64,000 nt of DNA. Source: Chloranthus sessilifolius (taxonomy: Eukaryota > Streptophyta > Magnoliopsida > Chloranthales > Chloranthaceae). How positions within the stretch are numbered: position 1 is the first letter of the stretch; every line of letters begins with the position of its first letter. Under the pieces are notes generated by a model, which did no database searches, was not told the DNA's origin, and worked only from the letters and a program-made list of their open reading frames with translations. Made by a program: the position numbers and the translations under genes. Below are positions 21,299 to 33,811 of the stretch, one piece after another. Location of the stretch: assembly GCA_021018995.1 (NCBI GenBank), contig CM037587.1, forward strand, positions 4,342,866-4,406,865. The letters are read 5' to 3'.

Positions 21299-22680
21299 TA
21301 GTTTGTAAAACTTTTCCTTGAAGTCTTCGCCCCATTTCATGCATTTTATTACTTTTTTTACCCATTTTTTTGTCTCGTGTAGCCTAGTCATTTAACTGAC
21401 ACCCATTTTATATTTGCTTGCTACTCACCCCTATGATTCCATGCATTTTTACTCTATTTTTGTGCTACTTACCCTTACGATTCCGTATTTTTTTTTTACG
21501 TATCCCTACGATTCCGTCTTTACCCGCCTAAGCTGCTTGATGGGCCTACTTGATAATTTAGTTTAATTTTTCGTCATTTACCGCCTAAGCAGTTTGGCGG
21601 GCTTACTTGATAATTAGATTTAATTTTTCGTTGTTTATATTTCGGCACTTTACATTTCCACCTAGTCGGTTGATTGGCCCCGTCTTTTTTCTTATTACTT
21701 GCCATCTTTCACCATTAGACATCGGCCTGTAGTGGCAGCACGGGACTCTCATAACTTGATTTTGTGAACTGTGGCAAAAGCCCCATTGTGGACTTAATCA
21801 TAACTTCCCCAAAACTGAAATTAAAAATGAACTAAGGGATATAATAATTTTACTTCACGCGGGTCGCTTTTACAAAAGAGAGAAAAAAATATACAATGAT
21901 ACACCCAGCTCGGTTCTAAGTAAAGCGACAGCCCTAGTGGTGATGATCTTAAAAAGACCCACCCTATCTAGTATCTTAGAAGGCGCTTGCGCCGGAGGTA
22001 TATCGGGTGGATAACCGAATTTGTTACAATCCCTTAAAACCCTGGGGAGAGTGCTAGCGGAATCGAAAATGCCTTGTATCCTCTAGGCACAGAAAGGAGG
22101 GACTTGAAAAGTGAAAAAAAAGTCTCAAGGGGCATTGCCCCAACCCCCCTATACGTTGGATTCTAGATTCCCAATATTTTCTACATTCTAAGTGCCCAAA
22201 CGCTCTTGCCGATCAAGAGAGGTCACCCTCTTATTGGCTCTTTTGAGAGATCAAGTTACCGCATAGAAATTCGTGCTCTTAAAGATTAAGAGATTTGTTC
22301 TCTTAGATTCTTAAGAGGGCATCCAGGTCCCGCCGTAGGAAGTTTTGGGAGTGCTAAAAACCATTCGAAAAGGGAGTCTTCATCATCATCATCCAAAAAT
22401 CACAAAAAAAAAACACAAAAGCTAAAAAGCCAAAAGGATCCAAAATGAGAGCTTATAGTGCCATAACAACGGCATCACCATACCTACTATCCCGTAGAAG
22501 AAAAAAGAAAGTCTTTGGGCCATACCCAAGAAATCCGTACCCCAATCGTCAACAACCTATGCCTTGAGTGGTCGATTTAGTTTATGCCGACCTAGATTCA
22601 TCTCCCCACATTCCCCACCACATTCCTACATAGAGGAGATTCCCATCTCCAATCCCTCCACCCAATCCCCATTTAATATT
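21299..22680 (+). other. Leader of element A, non-coding
   Basis: Untranslated leader between primer site and gag. It holds two tandem copies of about 65 bp (tttacccgcctaagc-g-ttg-gggc-tacttgataatt, 21518-21640) and a GGTCGCTT/GCGACAGCCC-rich stretch (21860-22100). No gene was recognised. Confidence 0.55.
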
Positions 22681-22689
22681 ATCGGACCA

Positions 22690-23060
22690 TTTGGTGCACC
22701 CATTTTTCCCTCTACATCAAACTAAAATGCACCCACTTTCCCCTACACATTCACTCAAAACACACCCTCTTTTTCCTCCACCAAAAATATACCCTCTTTT
22801 CCCTCCACCCAACATACACCCAATTATCCACCCAACTTTCCCCTTACATCGACCCAACATGCACCCAATTTTCTCTCCACATGCATAAAAAATATACCCA
22901 TTTTCCCCTCCACATCCACTCAAAATATACCCTTCTTTCCCTCCACATCCACCTAAAGCATCCCCAATTTTCTCACATCCAATCAAAGCATCCCCAATTT
23001 TTCCACATCCAATCAAGTTTTTCCACCACCCCATACACTTACCCCATCGGGTAGGCCACT
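22690..23060 (+). repeat. Irregular 'caccca' pyrimidine-biased repeat at gag entry
   Basis: Repeated atacaccc(a/t)..ttttccctccac and caccca phrases, about 35-40 bp apart, about nine copies. The C-rich strand keeps frames open on both strands (minus frame 22717-23139), which are by-products of composition. Confidence 0.7.
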
Positions 23061-24759
23061 CACATCCACCCCCGTATCCGATCCTATGACCATGATGGAG
23101 GACATGATAAGAGTATATACAGCATGGAGAACTTCCCAAAGCCTTCCCAATCTATCCCAAACGCCACTAAACCCCCAACCAGCTCTCCAAGACCTACACA
23201 CCCTAGTCACCCAAAATAACAACCCTAACCAACCCCCTATAATCCACACCACCGAAGGCTCCCACCATCAATCATGGAGCAATCCGAGCGGGCCACACAT
23301 CCAAACCCAAGCCCATTCTGGCCCGAACTCAAGGGCCACATTATCAAACCCTCTACAATTCCCTCAATTCCCCACATACAATCACACCTAGCAAGCCTAC
23401 CCCGTTCCTTCCCAAATAGCAAACCCCCCTCATTCACTCCACCAACCCGACATAAGTTATATCCATCCACATCCATCACACTCAACCTAACATGGAAATC
23501 AGTCCCATACCATCAACCATCCCCAATTCACACATCCTCTCACCCCCAACCAAATCCTCAAAATACCCATCAAGCACAATGGCCTCACCAGGCACCCACC
23601 CAAAATCCGCAATTCACCCATTCCCTCACTCCACAAACCAATTATCAAAGCTTCCCACACTTACAATGGTCTCACCAAGCACCCGTCCAACCCATTCAGA
23701 ATCAGTCGGATAACCCCACCCTTCCTCCACCATTTGTTAATGCGGGTTATCAATATGAGGAAGATGAGGCCCAAAATAGTGGGGTATAAGCAGGGGCTTT
23801 CACCAGTTTGAATCCCCCACCCCACCACCCCCCTTTATCAACCAATAGGCACCCAAAAATGATTGGGGGCAGCCTATTGGGGGAGCCACCCCAGCACTAC
23901 CATATAGGGAGTCCGAATTGTTGAGAGAACAAATAGACAAGATCCAAAAATAGTTAATAAAGATGGGAGGAGCTGAAATCCATGCTACAGATTTCTCAGA
24001 TCTCTGTTTATTTACTGAGGTGCCTTTGCCACCTAAATTCAAAGTGTCGTCGTTTGACAAATATAATGGCACCAACAACCCGATCGCCTACCTCAAGTCC
24101 TACTATCGAGACATGTGTCAGTATGGCGAAGATGAACGCCTCCTCATCAAGGTTTTTCAGAAAAGTCTTACTGGTTCAACGCTAAGATGATTCACTTCTA
24201 TTGAACCATCCACGATAAAAACTTGGAGATACCTCACCCACCTATTTCAAGAGCAGTATACATACAACATAGACATCGAGCCACACAAATCTGACTTGGC
24301 TTAATTGAAACAAAAGTCCAATGAAACATGATGTGAATTTTTTAATTGTGATATTTTACTCGCAAGTGCATGAATCGGATTGTATATAGTGGGTGCGGAG
24401 TATGAGATCGTTCCCACGAGGACTAATTTTGAAAGATCTAAAAAAGACAAGTAATTCCAGAAATCCACTAAGATCTAACAGTATTCTACCAGTCTTATGA
24501 TTTAGGTGGTTTGATGAGATGATAATTACTGACTACAAACTGAAATTTAATTGATAATTCAAAAATAAAGATAAAGATGAAGATACTAAGTCCTCCCATC
24601 TTTGGTCCGTTCTTCCCATAATACAAATCTACGGATTAAGCTATGAGATATACCATTGAGAATAAATATCTTTTATGAAAGATAAATGGTCAAAAACCCC
24701 GATAAGTTCCACGTTGCATCCCTGCAATCAGGACTTAGATGATTTTCATATATAGATCT

Positions 24760-25090
24760 GAGATCAAGGGCATGGCTCGACACATTTGATCTCAGGTTCA
24801 AATAAAAATCATCCCCAAAGTGGGTAAAAATTTCAACAATAATACCACCATAGATATAAAATCAAGGGCATTGCTCGGCACACTCGATTTCAGATTAGGG
24901 AGTAATTAAGATAAAATTATCATTACAGATCCAAGATCCAGGGCATGGCTCGGCACACTCGATCCTGGATCATAATCGTAATTAGATCCACACGATGAAA
25001 GCAAAAAGACTATATAACAATGATTGGGTAAAATTACCGTCACAGATCTGAGATCTCGGGCATGGCTCGGCACACGCGATCCCGGTTAGT
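24760..25090 (-). repeat. Repeats with 'ggcatggctcggcaca' in the solo LTR
   Basis: Four copies of agatc-agat(c)aagggcatggctcggcacac-cgat, spaced about 95-110 bp, the last three closest to each other. Confidence 0.75.
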
Positions 25091-25775
25091 GGCGGGGATT
25101 TCATCCGTTCTTGATAGCACAACAACCATAAAATAAGATCTCATATTTTAATCCTAAATTTATATTATTAAAAGTACATCTCTCGGATGGGAATCATTAG
25201 ATCCCCATCCTTATGAATTTAGCCACACATATTGCAATTAAATGACATAAATAAATAAGAAAGAGAAAATAATATTAATTTAATGAATTAAAAATACCTC
25301 AACTTCAAAAGAAATTAATTTGATCCAAAAGTACGATGGTCTTTAGAAACGAGAATAATGCAGGAATAAACTTGAGCAAAAATATAATAAACTGGAGGAA
25401 TGAGTACTAGAAATTAAAGGAACAAAGCTCTCAAAAAAGGAATAAATAAAAACTCCCTATTTCTATGTCTAACTATGAAAAAGAAAAGCAAAAAAACTAA
25501 AACTCTAATCTCCTATCTCCCTAATTTCTCATTCTCCCTCGAAGTGTTTGAGTCGCTTTAAATAGATTCCTGGTCGCAAAAGTCTCCCCAGCCGCCAATT
25601 TAGGGTCGATTCATTGACCCAATAGGGTCGATGCATCGACCCTACAAAAGAGGCTCAAAATCAGCTTTAAACTAGTCAATTTCGTGTCGGACTCTCCTTC
25701 TCCTCGATTAATCGACCAAAAGGGTCGATGCATCGATCCCCAGAAATCCGTGAATTTCAGCACACATTTTGTATC

Positions 25776-25890
25776 AGACACTGATTCGGTATTTCAGCCA
25801 TAACATTCTATCCTGAACTCGGATTGAGGTGATTCTTATGCCGTTGGAAAGCTGATGAAAATATCTACAACGTTTGTGTTTTGACAATTT
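25776..25890 (+). other. LTR module shared between lineages, Athila copy
   Basis: The best-preserved partner of 1833-1940. It is antisense to the Athila LTR carrying it, as inferred from the strand of element B. It contains gccataacattct, gaactcggattgagg, gattcttatgccgttggaaag and tctacaacgtttgtgttttgac. It lies directly downstream of the gggtcgatgcatcgaccc palindromes, the same order (palindromes, then module) as in solo LTR 1. Confidence 0.7.
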
Positions 25891-27339
25891 CATAATTCGG
25901 CCATCTTGAAGGTCCAAATTTATCTGCAAGTCGCACCAAGTTCTCGATGACCCAAAGTTACAGTGTTTTGACATTATTTTCAGAATTCTTGGGCTGTTTT
26001 CCACACTTGGCTTGTATTTACCTGAAACACTTCAAATCTAATAATTTTTATCAGATAGCCTTCATCGGACAGCTAAATATAGGTATTTAGGGGTGAAATA
26101 TCATCATATTTTAGTACTCATCAAAAGATTTAATGAATATCTCAGAAGGTGGAGGGCCTTGGCAGCCCAGGTGAGGAACCGTATATCGGATGAGGAACAG
26201 ATCGAGATGATCTCAAAGACAACATTGCCAATTATATCTAACTTTCTGGTGTACCAACAACAAGTCAATTTTGTTGACCTAGTGAGAAATGCCAACTGCT
26301 ATGAAGATGTGGTAAGAGAGGGTCGTTTAAATAGAACTGTGGCCAGTGGGACCCACAAATTTACTATGCAAAGGAATGAAAAAATAGTAGGGGCAGAGGT
26401 CCAAGCAATAACGACCTTGCAGGCCAACACCATCACGACATCATTTCAATTTGGGGCAGTACAACAAGCCCTAGCACAAGCGAATCAGGTGCAAAGACAT
26501 GGTAACGTCCCATGGGCACATCAGACCCCCGAACAGAGAAGGGTTCGCCTTAATTGGGTATTCACACCGTTGGGAAAATCTTTGAATGTGTTACTTCCCC
26601 TGCTAATTGAAAAAGCATTGGTTAATCTGTTCCAACCGCAACCTCCACCAAATCCCCTTTCTAGAAATTTTGACCCTAATGTGCACTGCAACTTCCATCA
26701 AGGGCCAAGCCACCCAACAGATCGATGCTTTCCTCTAAAACATGCAATATAGGATCTGATCAAGGTGGGAACAATCATCCTACCAACACCTCTCCAAGAA
26801 AATCTGCATACCAACATACACCGAACATCGTTGCCACCACACCATTAGGGAGGGATGAGACTAAGGGCCACCATTAACATGTTAGAGGAAGATATAGAAG
26901 AATTCGACCCCTCTGAATACATCAACATAGGAGGAAGCATAGAGTTACCAAGGCAGTGGAGTCAAGGGAATGAAATCATAGGGGTAGTCGAGCCTTTGAA
27001 TTTAGTCGACCATTTCCCCAATCCCGCACCCCAAGCGGCTCCTCTAGATCTGAGGCCGTACTTTCCAGCACCAGCTCCCATTAACCATATTCAACCCAGT
27101 TTTACCTCACCCCCTTTATACCAGCCATTTATAGCAGCAACCCCCATCAATTATATGGTGCCCAATTTTACCTCACCCCTGACATCGATCAACTATAGTT
27201 GGCCCAGTGCCCCACCAATCTACCCATCTCTAGCACAAGGAGGGAACCAACAATAGTGCACCCCATGGAAAGAATGATCAGGGAGTATGCATTAGAAGCA
27301 CAGTTAAGGAGAACTCCGATCCACATCACCATCTGAGAT

Positions 27340-27910
27340 TTATTAATGGCGTCTCTGCCGCACTTCGAAGCTTTAATAGTGGCCCTAAAAGACGCTCATG
27401 TCTCCGATAAAGTGTCCTCAGATGAGGTGGGACAAATGATTGGGCAAGTATTGGCTCCCAATGCCGATCTCCTAATTGAAGGGGAAACCATTCCAGATCC
27501 CTCAATATTACAACAGCAACTGAGAGTTTAGTAATACCATTGGTATTGATCAATAACAGGTCAGCATTAAATGTATGCCCATTGACAACAAAAACAAAAA
27601 AGGGGTCGATCCATCCATGTTTTGGCCGACCGAGACAGGAGCCTGAGGGTTTAATAACACAAGGAGGGAAGTAATAGGAGAAGTTGATCTTGAGCTCGCT
27701 GTTGGGCCAATGACCTTCTCTATCGCTTTTCAAGTCATGGACATCAAATCCACCTTCAATTTACTGCTAGGGCGCCCGTGGCTACATGAGATCGGGGCAG
27801 TGCCCTCAACCCTGCACCAGAAGCTCAAATTCATCTCAAAGGAGAATGTTATAGCAATCCTAGGTGAAGGGCGAGAAGAAGGTGAAAGAGCTGCACACAT
27901 CATATAAAAT
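27340..27910 (+). pseudogene. Protease region of Tat element A
   Basis: The recognisable part is the C-terminal protease segment 'FQVMDIKSTFNLLLGRPWLH' followed by 'AVPSTLHQKLKFI' (27728-27835), a hallmark of Tat proteases. Upstream phrases such as 'LPLVLINNRSALNVCPL' fit the same domain. Family role: an aspartic protease that cuts the element polyprotein. The frame is broken several times. Confidence 0.7.
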
Positions 27911-28689
27911 CTTAAAGTGTTGGATGTGCCACACACAACTGAGGATACAGATCTCCACAGTTTTCAATATGATGTATCAGCAGTGGCATCAGAGCTCCTC
28001 GAAAAGGTCATCACAAAGATCGGAGGAGGAATGATTGATGCAGTAGTAATGCTCCAAAAATTGGATTACCAAAAAGGCAGAGGGTTGGCCCTCACTTATA
28101 AGGCAGAAGAGACCTAGTCAGAGCAAAGGGTGGTCAACGGATAAAATTTAGGTTATGACACAAGCCCACTGAAGACGAAATTTAAGAAGCCAAGGAAAAG
28201 GCTCGGGCTACTGTCGTCACCAAAGACAGAGGAATAGATCTAGAGGATGAACCATGCCCATGACCTGAAGAGGACCTTTGTGAGTGCAGGGGTCATCAAG
28301 ATTGACCAGAACGGGGCAACTCAACTAACCCTGCACAAAAAAGTCACTGTCCATGAAACCAATCCTCGAATCATTCCCCCCGAAATCGAAAAAGACCGGA
28401 CCTCCTTATCACTCTTTGAGGAGTAGGTACCCCTACCTGTACCGCCACTTGTCCTAAACCATCCTAGCCCATGTTAATATTTGAGGTCCAGGTTCATGAT
28501 GAACCTATGGTAAGCATGTTGAAAGCTGACCCTGGAGAACCATCTCATTCCCCCCTCCTTCGAGCAAGGTAAAGGGGTAAACCCCCAAGTAGGGAATTGG
28601 GCATTAACGCTCATCACTCTGGGAGGTTCTAGTGGCCTAAAATTTGGCACCCACTTTTTTTAAAAAAATTACCTATAAAAAGTGAGGAT

Positions 28690-29530
28690 AGCCCTTGGCA
28701 AGCAATACCATGCATGTACAGAGACCCACCTTGCCAAGGGCCTGTCTCCAAAGAAAAAGAAAATCCTAAAAAAATAGAAAAAATACAAAATCTCAAAAAA
28801 ATATCTTTTAAAATTTCTAAAAAATGCAAGAAAATTGATGCCTTAAATGAAGAATCCATCCAACATGAAATCGACCTCTTTCCTATAGAGATACAAGGAG
28901 AGGTAGCAGTCATGGATCTGGATGAGGAGGTCCTAGCTGAGGAGCTTCCCAATAAATTCCTTGAGCAATACGCCAATTTTGAGCATGGCCCTACCCCAAT
29001 CATTTAAGAGAATGAAGACATCAATCTAGGGACTAAGGAGGTTCCTAAAATCACTAAGATCAGAAGGTCACTATCTCCCGAGGAAAGAAAAGGCATGATT
29101 GATTTCTTGCGATCATATCGAGACATCTTTGCATGGTCGTACAAGCATATGTTTGGTTTATATACTGATTTGGTCGAGCATGAGTTGTCGCTATATCTAG
29201 ATGTTAAGCCTGTCAAACAAAAATTGAGGCATCTCCAGCCTGAATGGATGTTAAAGGTGAAAGACGAAGTCATCAAGCAGTACAATGCAGGTTTCCTCAT
29301 GGTTCCCAAATATCCGCAATGGCTAGCCAACATTGTGCCAGTGCCAAACAAGGATAAAAAGGTTCACTTGTGCATCGATTTCAGAAATCTCAACAAGGTG
29401 AGCGCAAAAGATGACTTCCCTTTGCCACACATCGACATCTTGGTTGATAATACTGCTAGGCATGGGATGCTCTCGCTCATGGACGAATTCTTATGGTACA
29501 ATCAGATCAAAATGGCCGAGGAGGACTAAG
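28690..29530 (+). pseudogene. Spacer and N-terminal reverse transcriptase of Tat element A
   Basis: 'GPTPII' and 'RRSLSPEERKGMIDFLRSYRD' type sequence (28985-29110) leads into 'DIFAWSYKHMFGL' and then RT proper: 'VKQKLRHLQPEW' (29210), 'WLANIVPVPNKDKKVHLCID' (29321-29380) and 'FPLPHIDILVDNTA' (29419-29460). Family role: copying element RNA into cDNA. Only the first third of the RT is here; the sequence changes to element B just beyond it. The same spacer block is seen in the Tat remnant at 58768-59100. Confidence 0.8.
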
Positions 29531-29599
29531 AAAAGAAAACATTCATCACTCCTTGGAAAGACGCAACGTTTGACGCATTGAACTTCGAAACTGATAAAT

Positions 29600-30160
29600 G
29601 TCTCTTTATATCAATCAATTGAAAATGAGATTTCAATCGATTGACATGAATGCAACACCGAATGGACTGACATCAGAAAGGACGCTAGGCGACTCTTGAA
29701 TGACCGCTGAGTGATAGATTGTGTAGAATTATCAATCGATTGAGAAGGTTGTAACTCAATCGATTGAATAAAATTCGAAACAATAATGGCAGTTGATCGA
29801 TTGAATGGTATGTCACCCCAATCGATTGACATAAACGTTCATTACTCAGCATGCAACTGATCCTAGCAACTCAATCAACTGATATTGTAAAATCAATCGA
29901 TTGAGACAGACACACTTGTCCTACCACACAAAAGTACAAGATAACCTACACTACGAACTAATTGCTGGGTGGCCTCCCAGGAAGCGCTGAGTTCAAATGT
30001 TGACAGCTCGATAGTTAAAATTTCAATTGATGGGATCAATGAGATTCGTTGCTTTAATCAACAATTATGTCATTGGCTCGATCATTAGCTTGAGTTACCT
30101 TGAAGACTTGGTTATCCTTCAGATCTCGGATCTCTATTGCACCATATGTAGCGGTAGATA
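29600..30160 (-). repeat. 3' non-coding part of element B with CAATCGATTGA palindromes
   Basis: About eight copies of (t)caatcgattga or close variants lie at 29615-29900, in DNA without a gene. The same motif fills the leader (35600-36140) and the LTR (37140-37320) of B, so it is a property of the whole element's untranslated sequence. Confidence 0.75.
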
Positions 30161-30164
30161 TGAC

Positions 30165-31200
30165 CTAAAAAGGTCCTTCCCACCTTGACCTCAGTTTTCC
30201 TGGATGGAATTTCAGTTTTGAATTGAATAACCATACCTTTTGCCGTATTTGAAATTCCTTTCGAGAGATTAATTGATCATGCATTTTCTTGTACCTTTCC
30301 TTGATAAGCCTTGAATTTTCATATGCATCGTAGCATAGTTCTTCCAATTCGTTCAACTACAGTCGACGACTCGACCTTGCCTCTTGCATATAGAAATTAA
30401 ATTTCTTTATTGCCCAAAATGCCTTATGTTCTAATTCGACTGGAAGGTGACAAGCCTTCCCAAACACAATTTTGAAGGGTGACATCCCTATTGGTGCCTT
30501 GAATGTGGTACGATACACCCATAGAGCATCAGATAAATGGGAAGACCAATCTCTTCTATTTGGTCGTACAGTCTTTTCCAAGATTTTCTTAATTTCTTGA
30601 TTTGATACCTCGACTTGCCCGCTGGTCTGCGGGTGGTACGGAGTGGCAACTTTATGTGTAATACCGTATTTCCTTATTAATGAATCAAAGTTACGATTAC
30701 AAAAGTGCAACCCACCATTACTAACGATGACTCTTGGTACTCCAAACCGGTTGAAAACATTTTCTTTCAAGAATCCAATGATAACCTTATGATCATTTGT
30801 TCAAGGGGCTATTGCTTCCACCCTTTTAAGACATAATCCACTGTGACTAAGATGTACAAGTAACCGAATGATGGAGGAAAAGGGCCCCTGAAGTCTATTC
30901 CCCACACGTCAAATGCTTCAACAATTAAAATTGGCTGCAACGACATCATATTTCACCGTGAAATGTTTCCTAGCCGTTGACATTGTTGGCACTCTTTATA
31001 AAATCTTACTGTATCCCAGAAAATGGAGGGCCAGTAAAATTCGCTTTGAAGAATTTTGGGAGCAGTTTTTTGTCCTCCAAAATGGCCTCCGTAGGCCTCA
31101 GCATGACAAAAATTCATAATACTCTATTGCTCTTCCTCTAGTGTGCATCTTCTGATTACTTGATCTGAGCAGAATTTAAATAAATATGGGTCATCCCAAA
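30165..31200 (-). pseudogene. Integrase of Athila element B
   Basis: Minus-strand translation shows the integrase core with '[20 protein letters not shown]' (30754-30695), '[17 protein letters not shown]' (30651-30601) and '[18 protein letters not shown]' (30530-30477), then a C-terminal part, '[19 protein letters not shown]' (30260-30190) and 'SRWEGPF'. Upstream sequence to about 31200 contains weaker zinc-domain-like phrases. Family role: insertion of element cDNA. Spacing fits a complete Athila integrase, but as a coding unit it is broken. Confidence 0.85.
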
Positions 31201-31269
31201 AGTAGTATTTTACTTGGGAGAAGAAGAGTTCCTTGTCATGTCTCCCACATTGCAAGGGGATTCTGTTGG

Positions 31270-32703
31270 TGATCAAATAGTTTGCAATGTTGGCATACCA
31301 AGGAGTTTTGTAACTATTGTGTCTACTGCCATTAATTGTATATCTGGGAATGTGTCATGGATGGTCTCTAGCAAAGATGATTCGTCAAGAAGAATCCTCG
31401 ACAAGTGATCAACAACCACATTTTCAACCCCCTTTTTGTCACGGATCTCAAAGTTGAATTCTTGAAGGAGCAATATCCAACAGATTAACCTTGGTTTTGT
31501 ATCCTTCTTTACTAATAAATATTTCAATGCTGAATGGTCTGAAAAGACTATGATTTTTGAACCGAGTAGATAAGAGCGAAACTTGTCTAGCGCATATACC
31601 ACAACTAACAATTCTTTTTCTGTTGTGGTGTAATTTAATTATGCATCCATCAGTGTTTTACTGGCGTAGTAAATGATATGAGGTTACTTACCTACCCTTT
31701 GTCCGAAGACTGCTCCTATAGCATAGTCCGAAGTGTCACACATTAGCTCGAAGGGAAGTGAGTAATTCGGAGGTTGGATGATGGGATCATTTGATAACAA
31801 TTCTCTGAGCTTCAGAAAGGCCTTCATGCAATCATCATTAAAGTCAAGCACGACATCTTTCCCAAACAAAGTACATAATAGTTTGGCTACCTTGCTAAAG
31901 TCTTTGATGAATCATCTATAGAACCCTGCATGCCCAAAAAATAATCTAATTTGCCGAACAGTCTTCAGAGGTGGCAAATTGGTGATTAAATCGACCTTTG
32001 CTTTATCAACTTTGATTCCTCTTTTTGATATGATGTGCCCCTAGACTATTCCTTGTTTCACCATAAAATGACTTTTCTCCCAACTTAGAACGAGATTGGA
32101 TTCCACACAACATTGTAACACTTGAGATAAGTGATGCAGACACATTTCAAAAGTTTTTCCAAAGACTGAGAAATGTTTCATAAACACTTCGATGAATTTT
32201 TCAGCCATATATGAAAATATGGCAAGCATACAACGTTGAAAAGTAGCAGGAACATTGCAAAGGCCGAATGGCATTCCGCGATATGCAAATGTGCCATGGG
32301 GACAAGTAAAAGTGGTCTTTTCTTGATCTGTTGGGAATACAAGTACTTGGTTGTACCCAGAATATCCATCAAGAAAACAATAAAATTCCTAGCCTGCTAA
32401 TTTTTCCAGAATATGATCAATGAAGGGAAGGGGAAAGTGATCCTTCTTGGTGATGACATTCAATTTTTGATAATTAATACACACCCACCATCCGATAGTT
32501 TCTCTTGTTGGCATCAATTCCCCTTTAGCATTCTCCTTTACTATTATGTCGGATTTCTTTGGGACAATCAGCACTGGACTCACCCATTCGCTGTCAGAGA
32601 TTGCATAGATAATTCCTGCATCAAGGAGTTTGATGATCTCCTTCAGCATGACTTCCTTCATGTTTGGGTTGAGTCGTCGTTGTGCTTCCTTCCTCAAAGC
32701 CAA
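31270..32703 (-). pseudogene. Reverse transcriptase and RNase H of Athila element B
   Basis: RT begins near 32703 with 'AQRRLNPNMKEVMLKEIIKL' followed by 'LLDAGIIYAISDSEWVSPV', then 'DHFPLPFIDHILEKLAG' (about 32440-32391) and 'MPFGLCNVPATFQRCM' (32274-32227). RNase H follows with 'PPNYSLPFELMCDTSDYAIG' (31780-31720) and '[20 protein letters not shown]' (31549-31490). Family role: cDNA synthesis and removal of RNA from the hybrid. Domain order and length are normal for Athila; several breaks. Confidence 0.85.
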
Positions 32704-33129
32704 TTGCTTTTTTATACTCTTGAAGTAGCTTCATCAACTCATTTTCTTGCTTTTCAGTCAATGTGGAAGAAATTATCACTGGGAGTGTTTCATTCGGTCC
32801 TAGAAAAGCATATTTAAGTGAATTGGATAGCTGTTTCAATTCAAGCCTTGGGGGTTGCTCGATTGATGGCACTAGTTTCGGCTTTTCCACAATTGGTAAT
32901 GTTTCCACCCTGGTTTTCCATGGCCTAACTTCTTACGATGTGGAAATTGTGCTGAGTCCTTCGGAATGTTGTTCGACAGTTCCTCCATCCTCGTAGATAG
33001 CCAACAGAGCAGTTTTAAATTCCTCTTTGGTTAACATTGATGGAAGTACCTCTTCTACTACTTCATCAATCTGGTCAATATAAAAGCAATCGACCTCCTC
33101 TTCACTTGGAAAATATTTCATGGCGTGGA

Positions 33130-33600
33130 ACACATTTAGTCTCACCTTCATGTTTCCAAAAGCGACATCCATAGCTCCTATATGACAATTTATACAGGCG
33201 TTCGCAGTAGCAAGCTTAGGATAATTGGGATTTAATTATCTGATTTGGTTCTTTGTTCCATATCTAGGACAATAAAGTCTATTGGAAAGATAAATTTATC
33301 TATCCCTACCAATACATCTTCAATGATACCCTTAGGCCTTCTTTCGGACCTATCTGCTAATTGGAGTGTAACTGCAGTGGGTTGCAATTCGCCCAATCCT
33401 AACTTCTCGTACATCGAACATGGGATTAAGTTGACGCTTGCTCCTAAATCTAAAAGTGCCTTACCAATTGTTTGTCCACCTATAACACATAAGATAGTTG
33501 GAACTCCAGGGTCCTTAAGCTTTGGTGGCGCATTTATAGAACTGACTTGATCAGTTAGGAACACTTTCTTAGACACGTGTATGAGCCTTTCTCTTACAGG
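33130..33600 (-). pseudogene. Aspartic protease of Athila element B
   Basis: Contains 'KDPGVPTILCVIGGQTIGKA' and the active-site segment 'LLDLGASVNLIPCSMYEKLG' (about 33460-33400), then 'LQLADRSERRPKGIIEDVLV' (33350-33290) and 'VDFIVLDME'-type sequence. DLGAS in place of the usual D(S/T)GA is the normal Athila form. The neighbouring sequence to about 32900 is the variable linker to RT. Confidence 0.85.
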
Positions 33601-33811
33601 TATGTAAGTCCTTGAAGAACTTGGCGTACGCAGGAACTTAGTTAATAGTTTTAAGCAATGGAAGATTGATCTTCACTTGCTTAAATGTTTCAAAAATTTT
33701 ATCCATTTTTGACGGGCCCTTCCCCAATCTAGACGGAGATGTAAGACATTCAGGGAATGGTGCCTTAGGTATATGGGGATCGATTTCAATTGTTTGGTCC
33801 TCTTTCGATTC

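Larger units (their letters stand above)
24329..26123 (-). mobile_element. Athila-type solo LTR inserted in gag of element A
   Basis: A 1795-bp TG...CA unit. Flanks aaaca (24324-24328) and aaaga (26124-26128) agree in 4 of 5 bases, and the gag homology resumes exactly after it. Start (tgatgtgaatttttta...ctcgcaagtgcatgaat) and end (tagccttcatcgga-agc-aaatatagg...atca) match the LTR of Athila element B (36214 and 37480-37541), which fixes family and strand. Inside are five repeated stretches of about 100 bp with 'gggcatggctcggcacac' (24760-25085), gggtcgatgcatcgaccc palindromes (25600-25740) and the cross-lineage module (25776-25890). It is younger than element A. Confidence 0.85.
23086..26752 (+). 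pseudogene. gag region of Tat element A, interrupted by a solo LTR
   Basis: A proline- and asparagine-rich N-terminal part (23086-23789) is followed by a capsid-like segment, 'FTEVPLPPKFKVSSFDKYNG' (24008-24067). The next part, 'FNEYLRRWRALAAQV' and 'RNRISDEEQIEMI' (26129-26208), lies beyond the inserted LTR. A single knuckle-like motif C-x-FHQG-x-SH-x-T-x2-C is at 26688-26731. Family role: the structural protein that packages element RNA. The order and spacing match Tat gag. The region is broken in several places besides the insertion. Confidence 0.75.
19774..29575 (+). mobile_element. Element A: Tat-lineage LTR retrotransposon, left part only
   Basis: Plus-strand order: 5' LTR (19774-21278), primer site, long leader, proline-rich and gag region, protease, spacer, and the first part of reverse transcriptase. 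The sequence switches to element B at about 29575, so RNase H, integrase and the 3' LTR are not present here. Assignment to Tat (the Tat/Ogre/Retand group) rests on the gag segment (LPPKFKvssFDKYnGT), the protease end (FNLLLGRPWLH) and the RT entry (VKQKLRhLqPeW, FPLPHID). An Athila-type solo LTR sits inside gag. The coding part is broken in many places; an old fossil. Confidence 0.8.

Noticed and set aside
22717-23139. Glycine- and cysteine-rich frame of 140 codons on the minus strand
   Set aside because: Shadow of the C-rich caccca repeat at the start of Tat gag; no domain and no independent support.
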